A DNA stretch of 32,630 bases from Bacteroidales bacterium (lineage in GTDB: Bacteria; Bacteroidota; Bacteroidia; Bacteroidales; P3): the NCBI GenBank assembly GCA_017455205.1, contig JAFTBM010000037.1, forward strand, positions 1-32,630, in the 5' to 3' direction. Positions 1-8,884 of this stretch are shown here, piece after piece. Position 1 is the stretch's first letter, and each line of letters starts with the position of its first letter. The translations under genes were made by a program, and so were the position numbers. The notes beneath the pieces are model-generated. The model was given only the letters and a program-made list of their open reading frames with translations. It had not been told where the DNA came from and searched no databases.

Positions 1-90
1 GCTATGATTATACATCTACCTCAACACAACATTATCCCCTTATATGGTAATTTTGCGTTGAAATACAGAACAATAACACCGTAACCCGTT

Positions 91-130
91 GAAAAACAAA
101 AGGAGCTGTCAAGCATCACTTGACAACTCC
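91..130 (-). terminator. Rho-independent terminator of tRNA-Ser
   Basis: Read on the minus strand, a 12-bp stem (one G-T pair) at 119-130 and 102-113 closes a 5-nt loop. A T-rich run with one G follows at 91-101. It starts 4 nt after the tRNA-Ser 3' end, so it most likely ends that transcript. Confidence 0.85.
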
Positions 131-133
131 CAG

Positions 134-218
134 CGGAGAGAGAGGGATTCGAACCCCCGGACCCTCGCAGGTCAACGGTTTTCAAGACCGCCGCAATCGA
201 CCGCTCTGCCATCTCTCC
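134..218 (-). tRNA. tRNA-Ser (anticodon UGA)
   Basis: The reverse complement folds as a class II tRNA of 85 nt. The acceptor stem GGAGAGA pairs with the 3' TCTCTCC, the discriminator base is G, a long variable arm is present, and the T arm carries GGTTCGAATCC. The anticodon TGA lies at 182-184 (read on the minus strand), giving serine for UCA and wobble codons. The CCA end is not encoded. A promoter upstream and a hairpin terminator just downstream suggest a single-gene transcript. Confidence 0.96.
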
Positions 219-295
219 TTTCTTCCTCTTTCGCTCTTTTCTTCCTCTTGCTTTCCCGCGTTTTCCTTTCTTGCACACAAGCAGTTTCACTGGTG

Positions 296-327
296 CAAAG
301 GTAGCACAAATCGGCCATATCTCAAAA
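296..327 (-). promoter_or_regulatory. Bacteroidota-type promoter for tRNA-Ser
   Basis: On the minus strand TTTTG (323-327) is followed after 19 bp by TACCTTTG (296-303). This matches the TTTG / TAnnTTTG promoter used by the primary sigma factor of this phylum. The predicted start lies about 70 nt before the tRNA 5' end, leaving a short leader to be processed. Confidence 0.8.
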
Positions 328-879
328 TTATATTTGCAAACTGCTGAAATTTAGTGTTCTCAATATGTGCTGGCAATCCTCCAGTGCATCCCGCCATTAG
401 CATTATTTGTCTATTTTTTGCTCCGCTTTATCTACCTCGGCATATTCTTTCACTGGCAATCTACTTATCTTCAATGTATTACTCGGCATTCCATAAGGAT
501 TCAAACCTTGTCCGATACCAACCCTCTTCGCTTCCCCTTCTTCCTCGGAAGAGGAGGAGAAAAAGGGGGGAAGAAGAGGGGAAGAAGAGGGGAAGAAGGG
601 GATGGTAAGAAGTACCTGATATTTAGTGAGTTGGATGTTTCTCCTTCCTTTTTGTTAATTATTTGGTTTTCAGGCATGTAAAAATTTAGTCTGAAAGAGG
701 TTTTCGGAGGGATGATGAGGGATAGGAGAACAGGAGGGGTGGAGCGGAGGGGGAGTTGGAGGTGGGGTAGGGGAGGAGCAGGGTGGGGATGATGGGGGGA
801 GTGATTTTTTTTGGCGGGGATATACAATATTGCTTTCGGTTTGCGTTATTTGGAAGTTGAAAAAAAAGAGAAGACGGTG
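328..879. other. Intergenic region with purine-rich tracts before queA
   Basis: No convincing gene. It holds two long purine-rich, G-rich stretches on the plus strand. The first (about 543-604) contains three 11-nt copies of GGGGAAGAAGA at 567-599, the last ending in G. The second (about 701-800) holds a canonical four-tract G-quadruplex motif at 764-788. I see no clear TAnnTTTG promoter for queA. Confidence 0.6.
764..788 (+). promoter_or_regulatory. Possible G-quadruplex upstream of queA
   Basis: Four G tracts (4, 4, 3 and 4 G) are separated by loops of 2, 7 and 1 nt, which satisfies the usual G3+N1-7 rule. A further six-G run sits at 794-799. It lies about 90 nt before the queA start on the coding strand, so it could form in DNA or in the 5' leader. 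Function is not shown by sequence. Confidence 0.4.
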
Positions 880-1935
880 ATGAAATTGTCGCAGTTTAGA
901 TTTAACCTTCCCAAGGAGCTTATTGCCGAGAAGCCTGTGCGCAATCGCGATGAGGCTCGGATGATGGTGGTGCACCGTGCCACGGGCGAGATAGAGCATC
1001 GCATATTCAAGGATTTCATTGAGTATGTGGACACGGGCGATGTGGTGGTGGCGAACAATACGAGGGTGTTTCCGGCGTTGCTGGAGGGTGAGAAGGAGAA
1101 GACTGGTGCTCGGATTGAGGTGCTGCTTATTCGGGAGCTCAACGAGAGCATGTGCCTGTGGGATGTGCTGGTGGATCCAGCGCGGAAGATACGCATTGGC
1201 AATAAGTTGTATTTTGGGCACAATGATTCGCTGGTGGCGGAGGTGATGGATAATACCACGAGCCGCGGCCGGACGATACGCTTTTTGTTTGACGGGACGC
1301 ACGCGGAGTTTATGAAGTTGGTGAAGAGCATCGGGAAGACTCCCTTGCCCGAGGAGTTGCGTCGCTTGCGGGGGATAGAGAAGCGCGATGCGGAGGAGTA
1401 CCAGACGCTGTATGCCAAGGTGGAGGGGTCGGTAGCGGCTCCGATAGCGGGGCTTCATTTCAGTCGTGAGTTGCTGAAAAGGCTTGAGATAAAGGATGTG
1501 AAGTGGGCAGAGCTGACGGTGCATTGTGGTATGGGCGAGTACAAGAGTATTGAGGTGGAGGATTTGATGAAGCATCGGGCTGATGCCGAGGAGATGCATA
1601 TCAGCGAGGCGACGTGCGATACTATCATGACGGCCAAGGCGGCAGGGAAGCATGTGTGTGCGGTGGGGACGACCACGATGCGGGCACTGGAGAGTGCGGT
1701 TACCACGCCGGGCAACGTCTATCCTTTTGATGGTTGGACAAATCGGTTCATCTTTCCGCCCTACGAGTTTTCGATAGCCGATATGATGGTGAGCAATTTC
1801 CACCATCCGATGAGCAGCCAGTTTATCATGGTGAGTACCTTTGCAGGTCCTGCGCTGATGATGGAGGCTTACCAGACGGCCATCAAGGAGAAGTACCGCT
1901 TCTCGACCTATGGCGATGCAATGCTGATTGTATGA
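880..1935 (+). CDS. queA: S-adenosylmethionine:tRNA ribosyltransferase-isomerase QueA
   Basis: QueA moves the ribosyl part of SAM onto 7-aminomethyl-7-deazaguanine at the tRNA wobble position, making epoxyqueuosine. The 351-aa product has the family's usual length and hallmarks: N-terminal [27 protein letters not shown], the TPLPEE region, and [12 protein letters not shown] followed by a C-terminal FIFPPYEF and SNFHHP segment. I chose the ATG at 880 because the longer frame only adds 23 residues from a TTG with no family match, and [11 protein letters not shown] is the normal QueA N-terminus. The stop overlaps the rarA start as ATGA, so the two are probably co-translated. Codons mostly end in G or T (ACG, GCG), unlike the C-ending codons downstream. 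Confidence 0.96.
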   Translation: MKLSQFRFNLPKELIAEKPVRNRDEARMMVVHRATGEIEHRIFKDFIEYVDTGDVVVANNTRVFPALLEGEKEKTGARIEVLLIRELNESMCLWDVLVDPARKIRIGNKLYFGHNDSLVAEVMDNTTSRGRTIRFLFDGTHAEFMKLVKSIGKTPLPEELRRLRGIEKRDAEEYQTLYAKVEGSVAAPIAGLHFSRELLKRLEIKDVKWAELTVHCGMGEYKSIEVEDLMKHRADAEEMHISEATCDTIMTAKAAGKHVCAVGTTTMRALESAVTTPGNVYPFDGWTNRFIFPPYEFSIADMMVSNFHHPMSSQFIMVSTFAGPALMMEAYQTAIKEKYRFSTYGDAMLIV

Positions 1936-3193
1936 CCCCGCTGGCCGAGATTTTGCGTCCACAGTCGCTCGACGAGTATATTGGCCAAGGACATTTGGTC
2001 GGTGAGGGAGGTGTATTGCGACAGCTGATTGAGAGCGGCAACTTGCCGAGCATGATACTTTGGGGGCCTCCAGGTATTGGCAAGACTACGCTGGCGATGA
2101 TTATCAGCCGGACGTTGCATCGCCCGTTCCACACGCTGTCGGCCATCAGTAGTGGTGTGAAGGAGGTGCGCGAGGTTATAAACGCTGCGCAGCAGGAGGA
2201 GGGTGCGATTTTGTTTATCGATGAGATACACCGTTTCAACAAGGCGCAGCAGGATTCGCTGCTGGGAGCCGTAGAGCGGGGAACGATAACCTTGATTGGT
2301 GCGACGACCGAGAACCCGAGCTTCGAGGTGATATCGGCGTTGCTTTCGCGATGTCAGGTCTATGTGCTCAAAGAATTTGGCGAGGAGGATATGCGGAGGC
2401 TGATAGCCTCGGCGGTGAGGCACTATGCTGGGCAGGGCATCGCGGTGGAGGTGAAGGAAGCCGAGGCTCTGATGCGCATCAGCGGTGGCGATGCACGCAA
2501 GCTGCTTAATGCCATCGAGCTGGTCGTTAATCGGAGTACTCCGAATAATCAGAATACTCCGATTGTCCTCGACAACCAGAATGTCACGGCTGTCATCCAG
2601 CAGAACCTGGCCTACTACGACAAAGGGGGCGAGATGCACTACGATGTCATCTCGGCCTTCATCAAGAGTATGCGCGGCAGCGACCCCAACGGAGCCGTCT
2701 ATTGGCTGGCGCGCATGATCGCTGGTGGCGAGGATCCGCTCTTCATCGCCCGTCGCATGCTGATCTTCGCCAGCGAGGATATCGGCAATGCCAACCCCAA
2801 CGCGCTACTGCTGGCCAATGCCACGTTTGATGCGGTGAGCAAGATTGGCTACCCCGAATGCAGAATCAACCTCTCACAATGTGCCTGCTATTTGGCCTGC
2901 TCGGTTAAGAGCAACGCCACCTATATGGCCTTGGCCAATGCCGAGGAGGCCGTCAAGCGGTGGGGCGATTTGCCAGTGCCGCTGCACATACGCAATGCCC
3001 CCACAAAGCTGATGAAGAACCTCGGCTACGGCGATGGCTACAAGTATGCTCACGACTACGCGGGCAACTTTACCGAGCAGGAGTATCTGCCACAAGGATT
3101 GGAGGGAAGTCGCTTCTACGAGCCAGGGAATACCCCGCGTGAGAACGAGACTCGCAATGGTCTGCGTGTCCGCTGGGGGCAGAAGTATGGCTA

Positions 3194-3197
<4 letters not shown>
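1932..3197 (+). CDS. rarA: Replication-associated recombination protein A (AAA+ ATPase)
   Basis: RarA/MgsA is a clamp-loader-like AAA+ ATPase that acts at stalled replication forks with single-strand binding protein. The 421-aa product shows Walker A GPPGIGKT (residues 45-52), Walker B with DEIH (97-100), sensor 1 TTEN (125-128), and the C-terminal MgsA region with [22 protein letters not shown]. The start ATG at 1932 overlaps the queA stop; the longer open frame upstream lies inside queA and is rejected. The 3' end overlaps the convergent ispG stop by 4 bp. Codon use switches near 2520: the first part favours GCG, ACG and TTG, the rest favours GCC, ACC and ATC. Confidence 0.95.
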
Positions 3198-4342
<1,145 letters not shown>

Positions 4343-4357
4343 GGTGTTCTGCTCAAG

Positions 4358-4945
4358 TTAGTTCCACTTCTGGCCTATGTCCCAATGGCTGGCGGTCTTC
4401 ACCTCGTAGACGGTGGCTTCGAGGTTGAACTCCTCAACGATAAGAGGTACGGCCTGTGGGTATTGCGAAATCCACGAACCCACAGCAATGGTGAACACGC
4501 GGGTGTCGGGATTGTAGAAGATGCGTCCGCGCGGCGTCATCTCGTAGGCACCGCTGTAGGGGCCGATGCCACCGTGTTTGTACTTCTGTCGGTTGTACTC
4601 TCTCCTCCAAACGTCCTCGTGCATCTCGGAGCAGGAGATGCTGCCGAACTCGGTGCGCGAGTTGGCTTTGGTGAAATCACTCACGCGATGCGACCTCACA
4701 CCGAAAAGCTCGTTGTGCTGCGGGCTATACCAGAAGATGCCCACCATTGGCTCTCCGTCCTTGCCACGGTTCGATGCCATAAGATTCATCGCATCGGCCA
4801 GCTCCTCGCTGCCAAAAGGTTTTACCTCTACTTCGGGTACTGACGGCGTTGGCGTATGTTTCTCGCTGTCGGCTGCAATTTCGTCCAAAGCCAGCTTCAC
4901 GGCACGAGCCACAATTCTTTGCAGTTCTTCCTCGGTTACTGTCAT
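4358..4945 (-). CDS. Hypothetical protein
   Basis: I do not recognise this 195-aa protein. It has no signal peptide or membrane segment, so it is probably cytoplasmic. It opens with an acidic helical segment (EEELQRIVARAVKLALDEI), then a proline-rich linker (TPTPSVPEVEVKP), then a compact mixed domain with many aromatic residues (GIFWYSPQHNELFGV, GPYSGAYEMTPRGRIFYN). I chose ATG 4945 over the frame's first ATG (17 residues earlier) because AAGGAG lies 6 nt before it and the alternative adds a polar stretch without a ribosome site. It sits between the KOW protein gene and ispG on the same strand and may share their transcript. Confidence 0.7.
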   Translation of the reverse strand: MTVTEEELQRIVARAVKLALDEIAADSEKHTPTPSVPEVEVKPFGSEELADAMNLMASNRGKDGEPMVGIFWYSPQHNELFGVRSHRVSDFTKANSRTEFGSISCSEMHEDVWRREYNRQKYKHGGIGPYSGAYEMTPRGRIFYNPDTRVFTIAVGSWISQYPQAVPLIVEEFNLEATVYEVKTASHWDIGQKWN

Positions 4946-5031
4946 GGTGTACTCCTTAAGTTTTGATGTTTTGTACTCTGGGCTATTCCGATGCATACCA
5001 TAGTCTGTGCGAAGGATGCCGTGGACAGTGC

Positions 5032-5418
5032 CTACGAAATGCGGGCGATGGTTCTCTGCAGCGAGAGTACTTGGCTTTGCAGCCTCTTGATTTGGTCCTG
5101 CAGGTTGGCGTTCTGCGAGCGGAGTCGGCGGTTCTCCTCGGCTAACTGGGAAGAGGTTGATTCGCCATCGGATGTTGGATTTGTGGCTTTTCGAGGTGAG
5201 ACATCCTCCATCTGCATGTTTTCCACAGCTGGCTCGCCATTGAACACCCTGCCGATGCCCTGTTGGTCCTCCATGCGGATGAGCTCGCCGGGGGCGAAGG
5301 GCATGTCGAAGCCTGATTCATCTTCAACGTACACCATACCACCTTGTATATTCCTTACTATCCCCCCGCCCACGGCGTTGAGGAATTTCACTTTGTCGCC
5401 TATCTTGAATTGTGTCAT
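5032..5418 (-). CDS. KOW/SH3-like small protein with C-terminal coiled coil (DUF2027-like N-terminus)
   Basis: The 128-aa product begins with KIGDKVKFLNAVGGGIVRNI, a small beta-barrel (KOW-like) start that recalls the N-terminus of Bacteroidetes DUF2027 proteins, which normally go on to a MutS2-type Smr domain. Here a polar linker (about 68-90) leads instead to a leucine-zipper-like coiled coil (about 91-125: EENRRLRSQNANLQDQ, then LQSQVLSLQ). Its ATG overlaps the cstA stop (ATGA, 5415-5418), so it is translationally linked to the transporter. The role is unknown; the zipper suggests it works as an oligomer. Confidence 0.75.
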   Translation of the reverse strand: MTQFKIGDKVKFLNAVGGGIVRNIQGGMVYVEDESGFDMPFAPGELIRMEDQQGIGRVFNGEPAVENMQMEDVSPRKATNPTSDGESTSSQLAEENRRLRSQNANLQDQIKRLQSQVLSLQRTIARIS

Positions 5419-6890
5419 ATCCCGTTGTGTTCTTTAATATTAGTCTTCCGCAGGAAGAAGAGCAAACCGAATCCTACCGTAATGGCAGCAGATATGGTGT
5501 AGCCCACCGAGCGAGGTAGCAGGGTTCCCAAGCCTTCTTTTTCGGCCACGAAGAGGAAGCTGACCGTTACCATCGTCATGAACAGTGCGGGCAGGAGCGT
5601 GAGCCAGTACCATGCCTTGCCTGGGCGAAGTCGGCGCAGGAAGACCGTGATGGCCCACAGCGTTACCATGGCCAGCACTTGGTTGGCCCACGAGAAGTAG
5701 CGCCAGATGTAGTCGAAACCAGCCTGGTTTACCAGCGAGAAAATCAGCAATCCTGCCGACAGGACAAACACGGGCAATGCCACCAGCAGCCGCTTGCCTA
5801 TCGGGCGCTGGTCAATACGCATAAAGTCGGCCACTATTAGCCTTGCCGACCGCAGGGCGGTATCGCCACTGGTTACAGCCGCACTGATAACTCCCAAGAT
5901 GCAGATGGTGGCAATGACGGGGTTGAACCACTCGTTGGCAATCACGCCTACCATGGCGTTGCCTCCCAGGGGCTGCCCCTCGGGCGAGATGGTCTTGGCA
6001 GCCAACACTGGGTCGTGGTAGAAGACCGTGGCTGCTGCAGCCCATATTAGGGCGACAACACCTTCGGTAATCATGGCGCCATAGAATATGGGGCGAGCCT
6101 GCTTCTCATTGACCATGCAGCGAGCCATGAGCGGGCTCTGTGTGGCATGGAAGCCGCTGATAGCTCCGCAAGCAATGGAGATGAACATCATCGGGAATAT
6201 CGGGTTGCTGGCTGCTTTGGGGTGTTTGTTGCCCAAGCCTTGCCACACTTCGGGTATCTCGGGCCGATAGACTGCGAAAGCCACCACTATGGCCACCGCC
6301 ATCATCAGTAGCAGCACTCCGAATATGGGGTACAGGCGACCAATCACCTTGTCAATCGGGAGCAATGTGGCCACCAGATAGTAGGCAAAGATGATTCCCA
6401 CCCAGATGAACACGCTCCAGTCTGGCGTGAAGTTCTGTTCCAACAACACGGCGGGTGTATTGACAAATACTGCTCCCACCAGCACCATCAGCAGCACCGT
6501 GAACCCGCGCATGAACTGCTTCATTCCGTTGCCGAGAAAGCGCCCGTGTATTTCGGGCAGCGAGGCTCCGTCCATGCGGAGGCTGACGAAACCCGCGACG
6601 AAGTCGTGTACTGCCCCTGCAAAAATGCATCCGAACACTATCCACAGGAACGAGGCTGTGCCGAATTGAGCCCCCATAATGGCCCCGCAGATAGGTCCCA
6701 CTCCTGCAATGTTGAGAAACTGGATGAGGAAGATGCGCCACGGTTTCATGGGGACATAATCCACACCGTCGGGATGTGCCACGGCGGGTGTCGTGCGGTG
6801 CGAATCTACACCGAGTACACGCTCCACAAGCCTTGAATAGAGCCAGTAGCCAGCCACAAGGAGAACGATTGCAATGATGAAAGATACCAT
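5415..6890 (-). CDS. cstA: Carbon starvation CstA family protein (short form)
   Basis: CstA proteins are inner-membrane transporters linked to peptide or pyruvate uptake during starvation. The 491-aa product is hydrophobic almost throughout and shows the family landmarks: YVPMKPWRIFLIQFLNIAGVGPI near residue 50, AGAVHDFVAGFVSLRMDG, and a later FHATQSPLMARC and TSGDTALRSARL region. E. coli CstA is about 700 aa; shorter forms like this one are usual in Bacteroidetes. A TACCTTTG element lies 25 bp before the start. Its stop overlaps the next gene's start by ATGA. Confidence 0.93.
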   Translation of the reverse strand: MVSFIIAIVLLVAGYWLYSRLVERVLGVDSHRTTPAVAHPDGVDYVPMKPWRIFLIQFLNIAGVGPICGAIMGAQFGTASFLWIVFGCIFAGAVHDFVAGFVSLRMDGASLPEIHGRFLGNGMKQFMRGFTVLLMVLVGAVFVNTPAVLLEQNFTPDWSVFIWVGIIFAYYLVATLLPIDKVIGRLYPIFGVLLLMMAVAIVVAFAVYRPEIPEVWQGLGNKHPKAASNPIFPMMFISIACGAISGFHATQSPLMARCMVNEKQARPIFYGAMITEGVVALIWAAAATVFYHDPVLAAKTISPEGQPLGGNAMVGVIANEWFNPVIATICILGVISAAVTSGDTALRSARLIVADFMRIDQRPIGKRLLVALPVFVLSAGLLIFSLVNQAGFDYIWRYFSWANQVLAMVTLWAITVFLRRLRPGKAWYWLTLLPALFMTMVTVSFLFVAEKEGLGTLLPRSVGYTISAAITVGFGLLFFLRKTNIKEHNGI

Positions 6891-6914
6891 AGGTCAGAAT
6901 GCTGTTTGCGAGTG

Positions 6915-6922
6915 CAAAGGTA
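6915..6922 (-). promoter_or_regulatory. Promoter -7 element upstream of cstA
   Basis: TACCTTTG on the minus strand matches the Bacteroidota -7 consensus TAnnTTTG. No clear TTTG is seen at the right distance upstream, so only the -7 element is called. Confidence 0.6.
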
Positions 6923-6955
6923 GCAATTTTTTGGCAAATGCGGGGCGAAAAACAT

Positions 6956-8068
6956 TCAGTGCAGAATAGTGTGCGGCCTTATCAGTTTGGCACACAGCAT
7001 CAAGGGTAGGTCGAAAAGCCAAGGGGCGGGATAGCAGAGGTCATGTTTCCAGCGCGACTCCCGCAGCCGCATCCATTTTGCCCGCAGTCTTTGAGCAGGG
7101 CGGACGGCTTCATCGAGCTGCCGACTCTCGGCGGCGAAGATTTCCGTCAGCACCCTGTCGGCCATCGCCAGGTTGCTGGATCGCCCTGTGGTGGCGGCCA
7201 AATGTCCCTGGCAGCCAAACCAGCGGTGGCAGATTTCCTCGATGGCCAGTGCAAAATCAAGCATTCCCATCTGCCTCATTTGGCTTGCCGCCTTCGCCCA
7301 ATCCACCATTTCTCTCTCGGCCTGGCAAAAAAACGTCCAGTCGAGCAGGTGGCGGATGCTGATGGCTTCGGCAGCAAAGTGTACCGCCATGTGCCGCATG
7401 AGGAACAAGGCATTGAACTGCGGCGAGGCCAGCAGGCAGGGCTGACCGCCGATGGCAAAATCCACGCAGCCACGTGCGGCTTCGCACTTCAATACGCGCT
7501 CGCTTCGCCGATTGCCCCAAGCACCGTGCCGAGGGGTGAAATCATAGTGGTTCTCCACCAGCACTCCATCAATGGTGTACTTGGTGTGGTGATGCGTTTT
7601 GCGGCTTATTTCCACCCCAAAGGTATCTCCCACCGCTCGGTCGGCCTCGCGGTAGTGGCCGAACTGGTAGATGTCTAAATCCGAGAAGGCGCGGAGCGAA
7701 GGCTCGGGATAGTAGCGACTGATAGCCACTCCTTTAACTACCATCGTCGGTATGCCCAGCGCTCCGAAAAGCGTAAGCAATCGCATCAGCACCGCCTTGC
7801 GTTGGGCGGTGGCTTGCACAGTACGCTGTTGCATGGCGGCAAACTTCAGTCTAACCTCCAGCGGCACCAAGGCAGCATGTTCGGCAACCACTGCCGCCAG
7901 CAAGCCTGCCACGCGGTGTTTGCTGGCCAGCGTAAACACCCGCTCCCACTCCACCGCCGTCAGGCTGGGGAATGCGGCCTCCTGCCGAATGGCCAAGGCC
8001 ACCAGCGGAAGCAGAGCAGCCTCGGCTGGGCGACTATTTGGTAACTCTTGTGGTCGGGTCAATGGCAT
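6956..8068 (-). CDS. Nucleotidyltransferase-fold family protein (NTP_transf_5-like)
   Basis: The 370-aa product matches the uncharacterised nucleotidyltransferase group often found in capsule and exopolysaccharide loci. The key stretch is MVVKGVAISRYYPEPSLR followed by AFSDLDIYQ, with the Lys-Gly, Arg and Asp-x-Asp residues expected of the active site, then a helical C-terminal half with FLMRHMAVHF. The ATG at 8068 overlaps the end of the export lipoprotein gene by 35 bp, which suggests coupling; no better internal start is visible. It lacks a signal peptide, so it is likely cytoplasmic. The substrate is unknown. Confidence 0.8.
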   Translation of the reverse strand: MPLTRPQELPNSRPAEAALLPLVALAIRQEAAFPSLTAVEWERVFTLASKHRVAGLLAAVVAEHAALVPLEVRLKFAAMQQRTVQATAQRKAVLMRLLTLFGALGIPTMVVKGVAISRYYPEPSLRAFSDLDIYQFGHYREADRAVGDTFGVEISRKTHHHTKYTIDGVLVENHYDFTPRHGAWGNRRSERVLKCEAARGCVDFAIGGQPCLLASPQFNALFLMRHMAVHFAAEAISIRHLLDWTFFCQAEREMVDWAKAASQMRQMGMLDFALAIEEICHRWFGCQGHLAATTGRSSNLAMADRVLTEIFAAESRQLDEAVRPAQRLRAKWMRLRESRWKHDLCYPAPWLFDLPLMLCAKLIRPHTILH

Positions 8069-8879
8069 AGCGGTAGACCATTACGTAGGCCACACGCAGC
8101 GACTGCAGTGTTATGTTGGCATACGTTGGCCACGTCTCATTGCGCGATGCCTCGCGCTTGCGTTTTCGGGTAGGTTCCACATAGACGATGTCGCCCTGCT
8201 GAAGGTAGTAGCACGCCGAGGTGAGGACGCTTTTCGAGGTGAGGTCTACTGTGTCCACCACCACCTGTTCGCCACCGAAGCGCACCACCGTTACGTTGTC
8301 GCGCCGTCCGTGTATCGTAATGTCTCCACACTGGGCCAGAGCCTCGAAGATGGTGAGCCTTGTGCCTTGTGCGTGGAGCAGCGTCGGGACGGCCACTTCG
8401 CCAATCACCGCCACGTGGAAGTTTTTCAGCTCCACCACCACCACGGGGTCTTTCACCAGTCGCCGTTCGACGAGCCGTGCCTCAATGTCGCGTGCCAGCC
8501 CCTCGTAGGTGAGGCCAGCAGCATGAATTTTACCCAGCACCGGGAACTGGAAGTCTCCCTCCTCCCCGACGAGGTAACCCTTCGTTGTGCGGCGGCCTCT
8601 GACCACCTCTTTTCCTGTGCGCAGCATAGCCGAGTTGGTCTCCTCGTTGAAGGGGATGACCGCCTCGGGCGTGTTGCTGCTGACGTGAATATAGAGCAAG
8701 TCGCCAGGAAAGATGGTCGAACTGTAGTTGCTGGCAATGGGCTGGGCTTCTTCGCGTGCCGCATCGCCGAGGTAGGCGTAGCGCTCCGGTGTCCCGCAGG
8801 CACAAAAGATGCCTGCCAGTACCAGCAGCCACCACCGCCTCGGCAGCCCCCAAGCCCCCTGCTTCCTGTCGTCTTTCAT
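8034..8879 (-). CDS. Polysaccharide export lipoprotein (Wza-like, Poly_export/SLBB)
   Basis: Proteins of this family form the outer-membrane or periplasmic part of capsule and exopolysaccharide export. The 281-aa product starts with a basic N-terminus, a hydrophobic segment and a lipobox ending at Cys28 (GIFCAC). A Poly_export domain follows (IFPGDLLYIHVSS, then FQFPVLGKIHAAGLT), then an SLBB-like domain (VAVIGEVAVPT, LTIFEALAQCGDI, LQQGDIVYVEP). A C-terminal hydrophobic stretch ends the protein. I chose ATG 8879, 5 bp after the ligase stop; an ATG 24 bp earlier would overlap that gene. It is followed by the overlapping nucleotidyltransferase gene, but no other capsule genes are here, so the system it serves lies elsewhere. 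Confidence 0.88.
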   Translation of the reverse strand: MKDDRKQGAWGLPRRWWLLVLAGIFCACGTPERYAYLGDAAREEAQPIASNYSSTIFPGDLLYIHVSSNTPEAVIPFNEETNSAMLRTGKEVVRGRRTTKGYLVGEEGDFQFPVLGKIHAAGLTYEGLARDIEARLVERRLVKDPVVVVELKNFHVAVIGEVAVPTLLHAQGTRLTIFEALAQCGDITIHGRRDNVTVVRFGGEQVVVDTVDLTSKSVLTSACYYLQQGDIVYVEPTRKRKREASRNETWPTYANITLQSLRVAYVMVYRYAIDPTTRVTK

Positions 8880-8884
8880 ACCCC

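Noticed and set aside
670..1962. A 430-codon open frame on the minus strand opposite queA
   Set aside because: Queuosine enzyme motifs are on the plus strand; the antisense product is His/Arg/Leu-rich and matches nothing.
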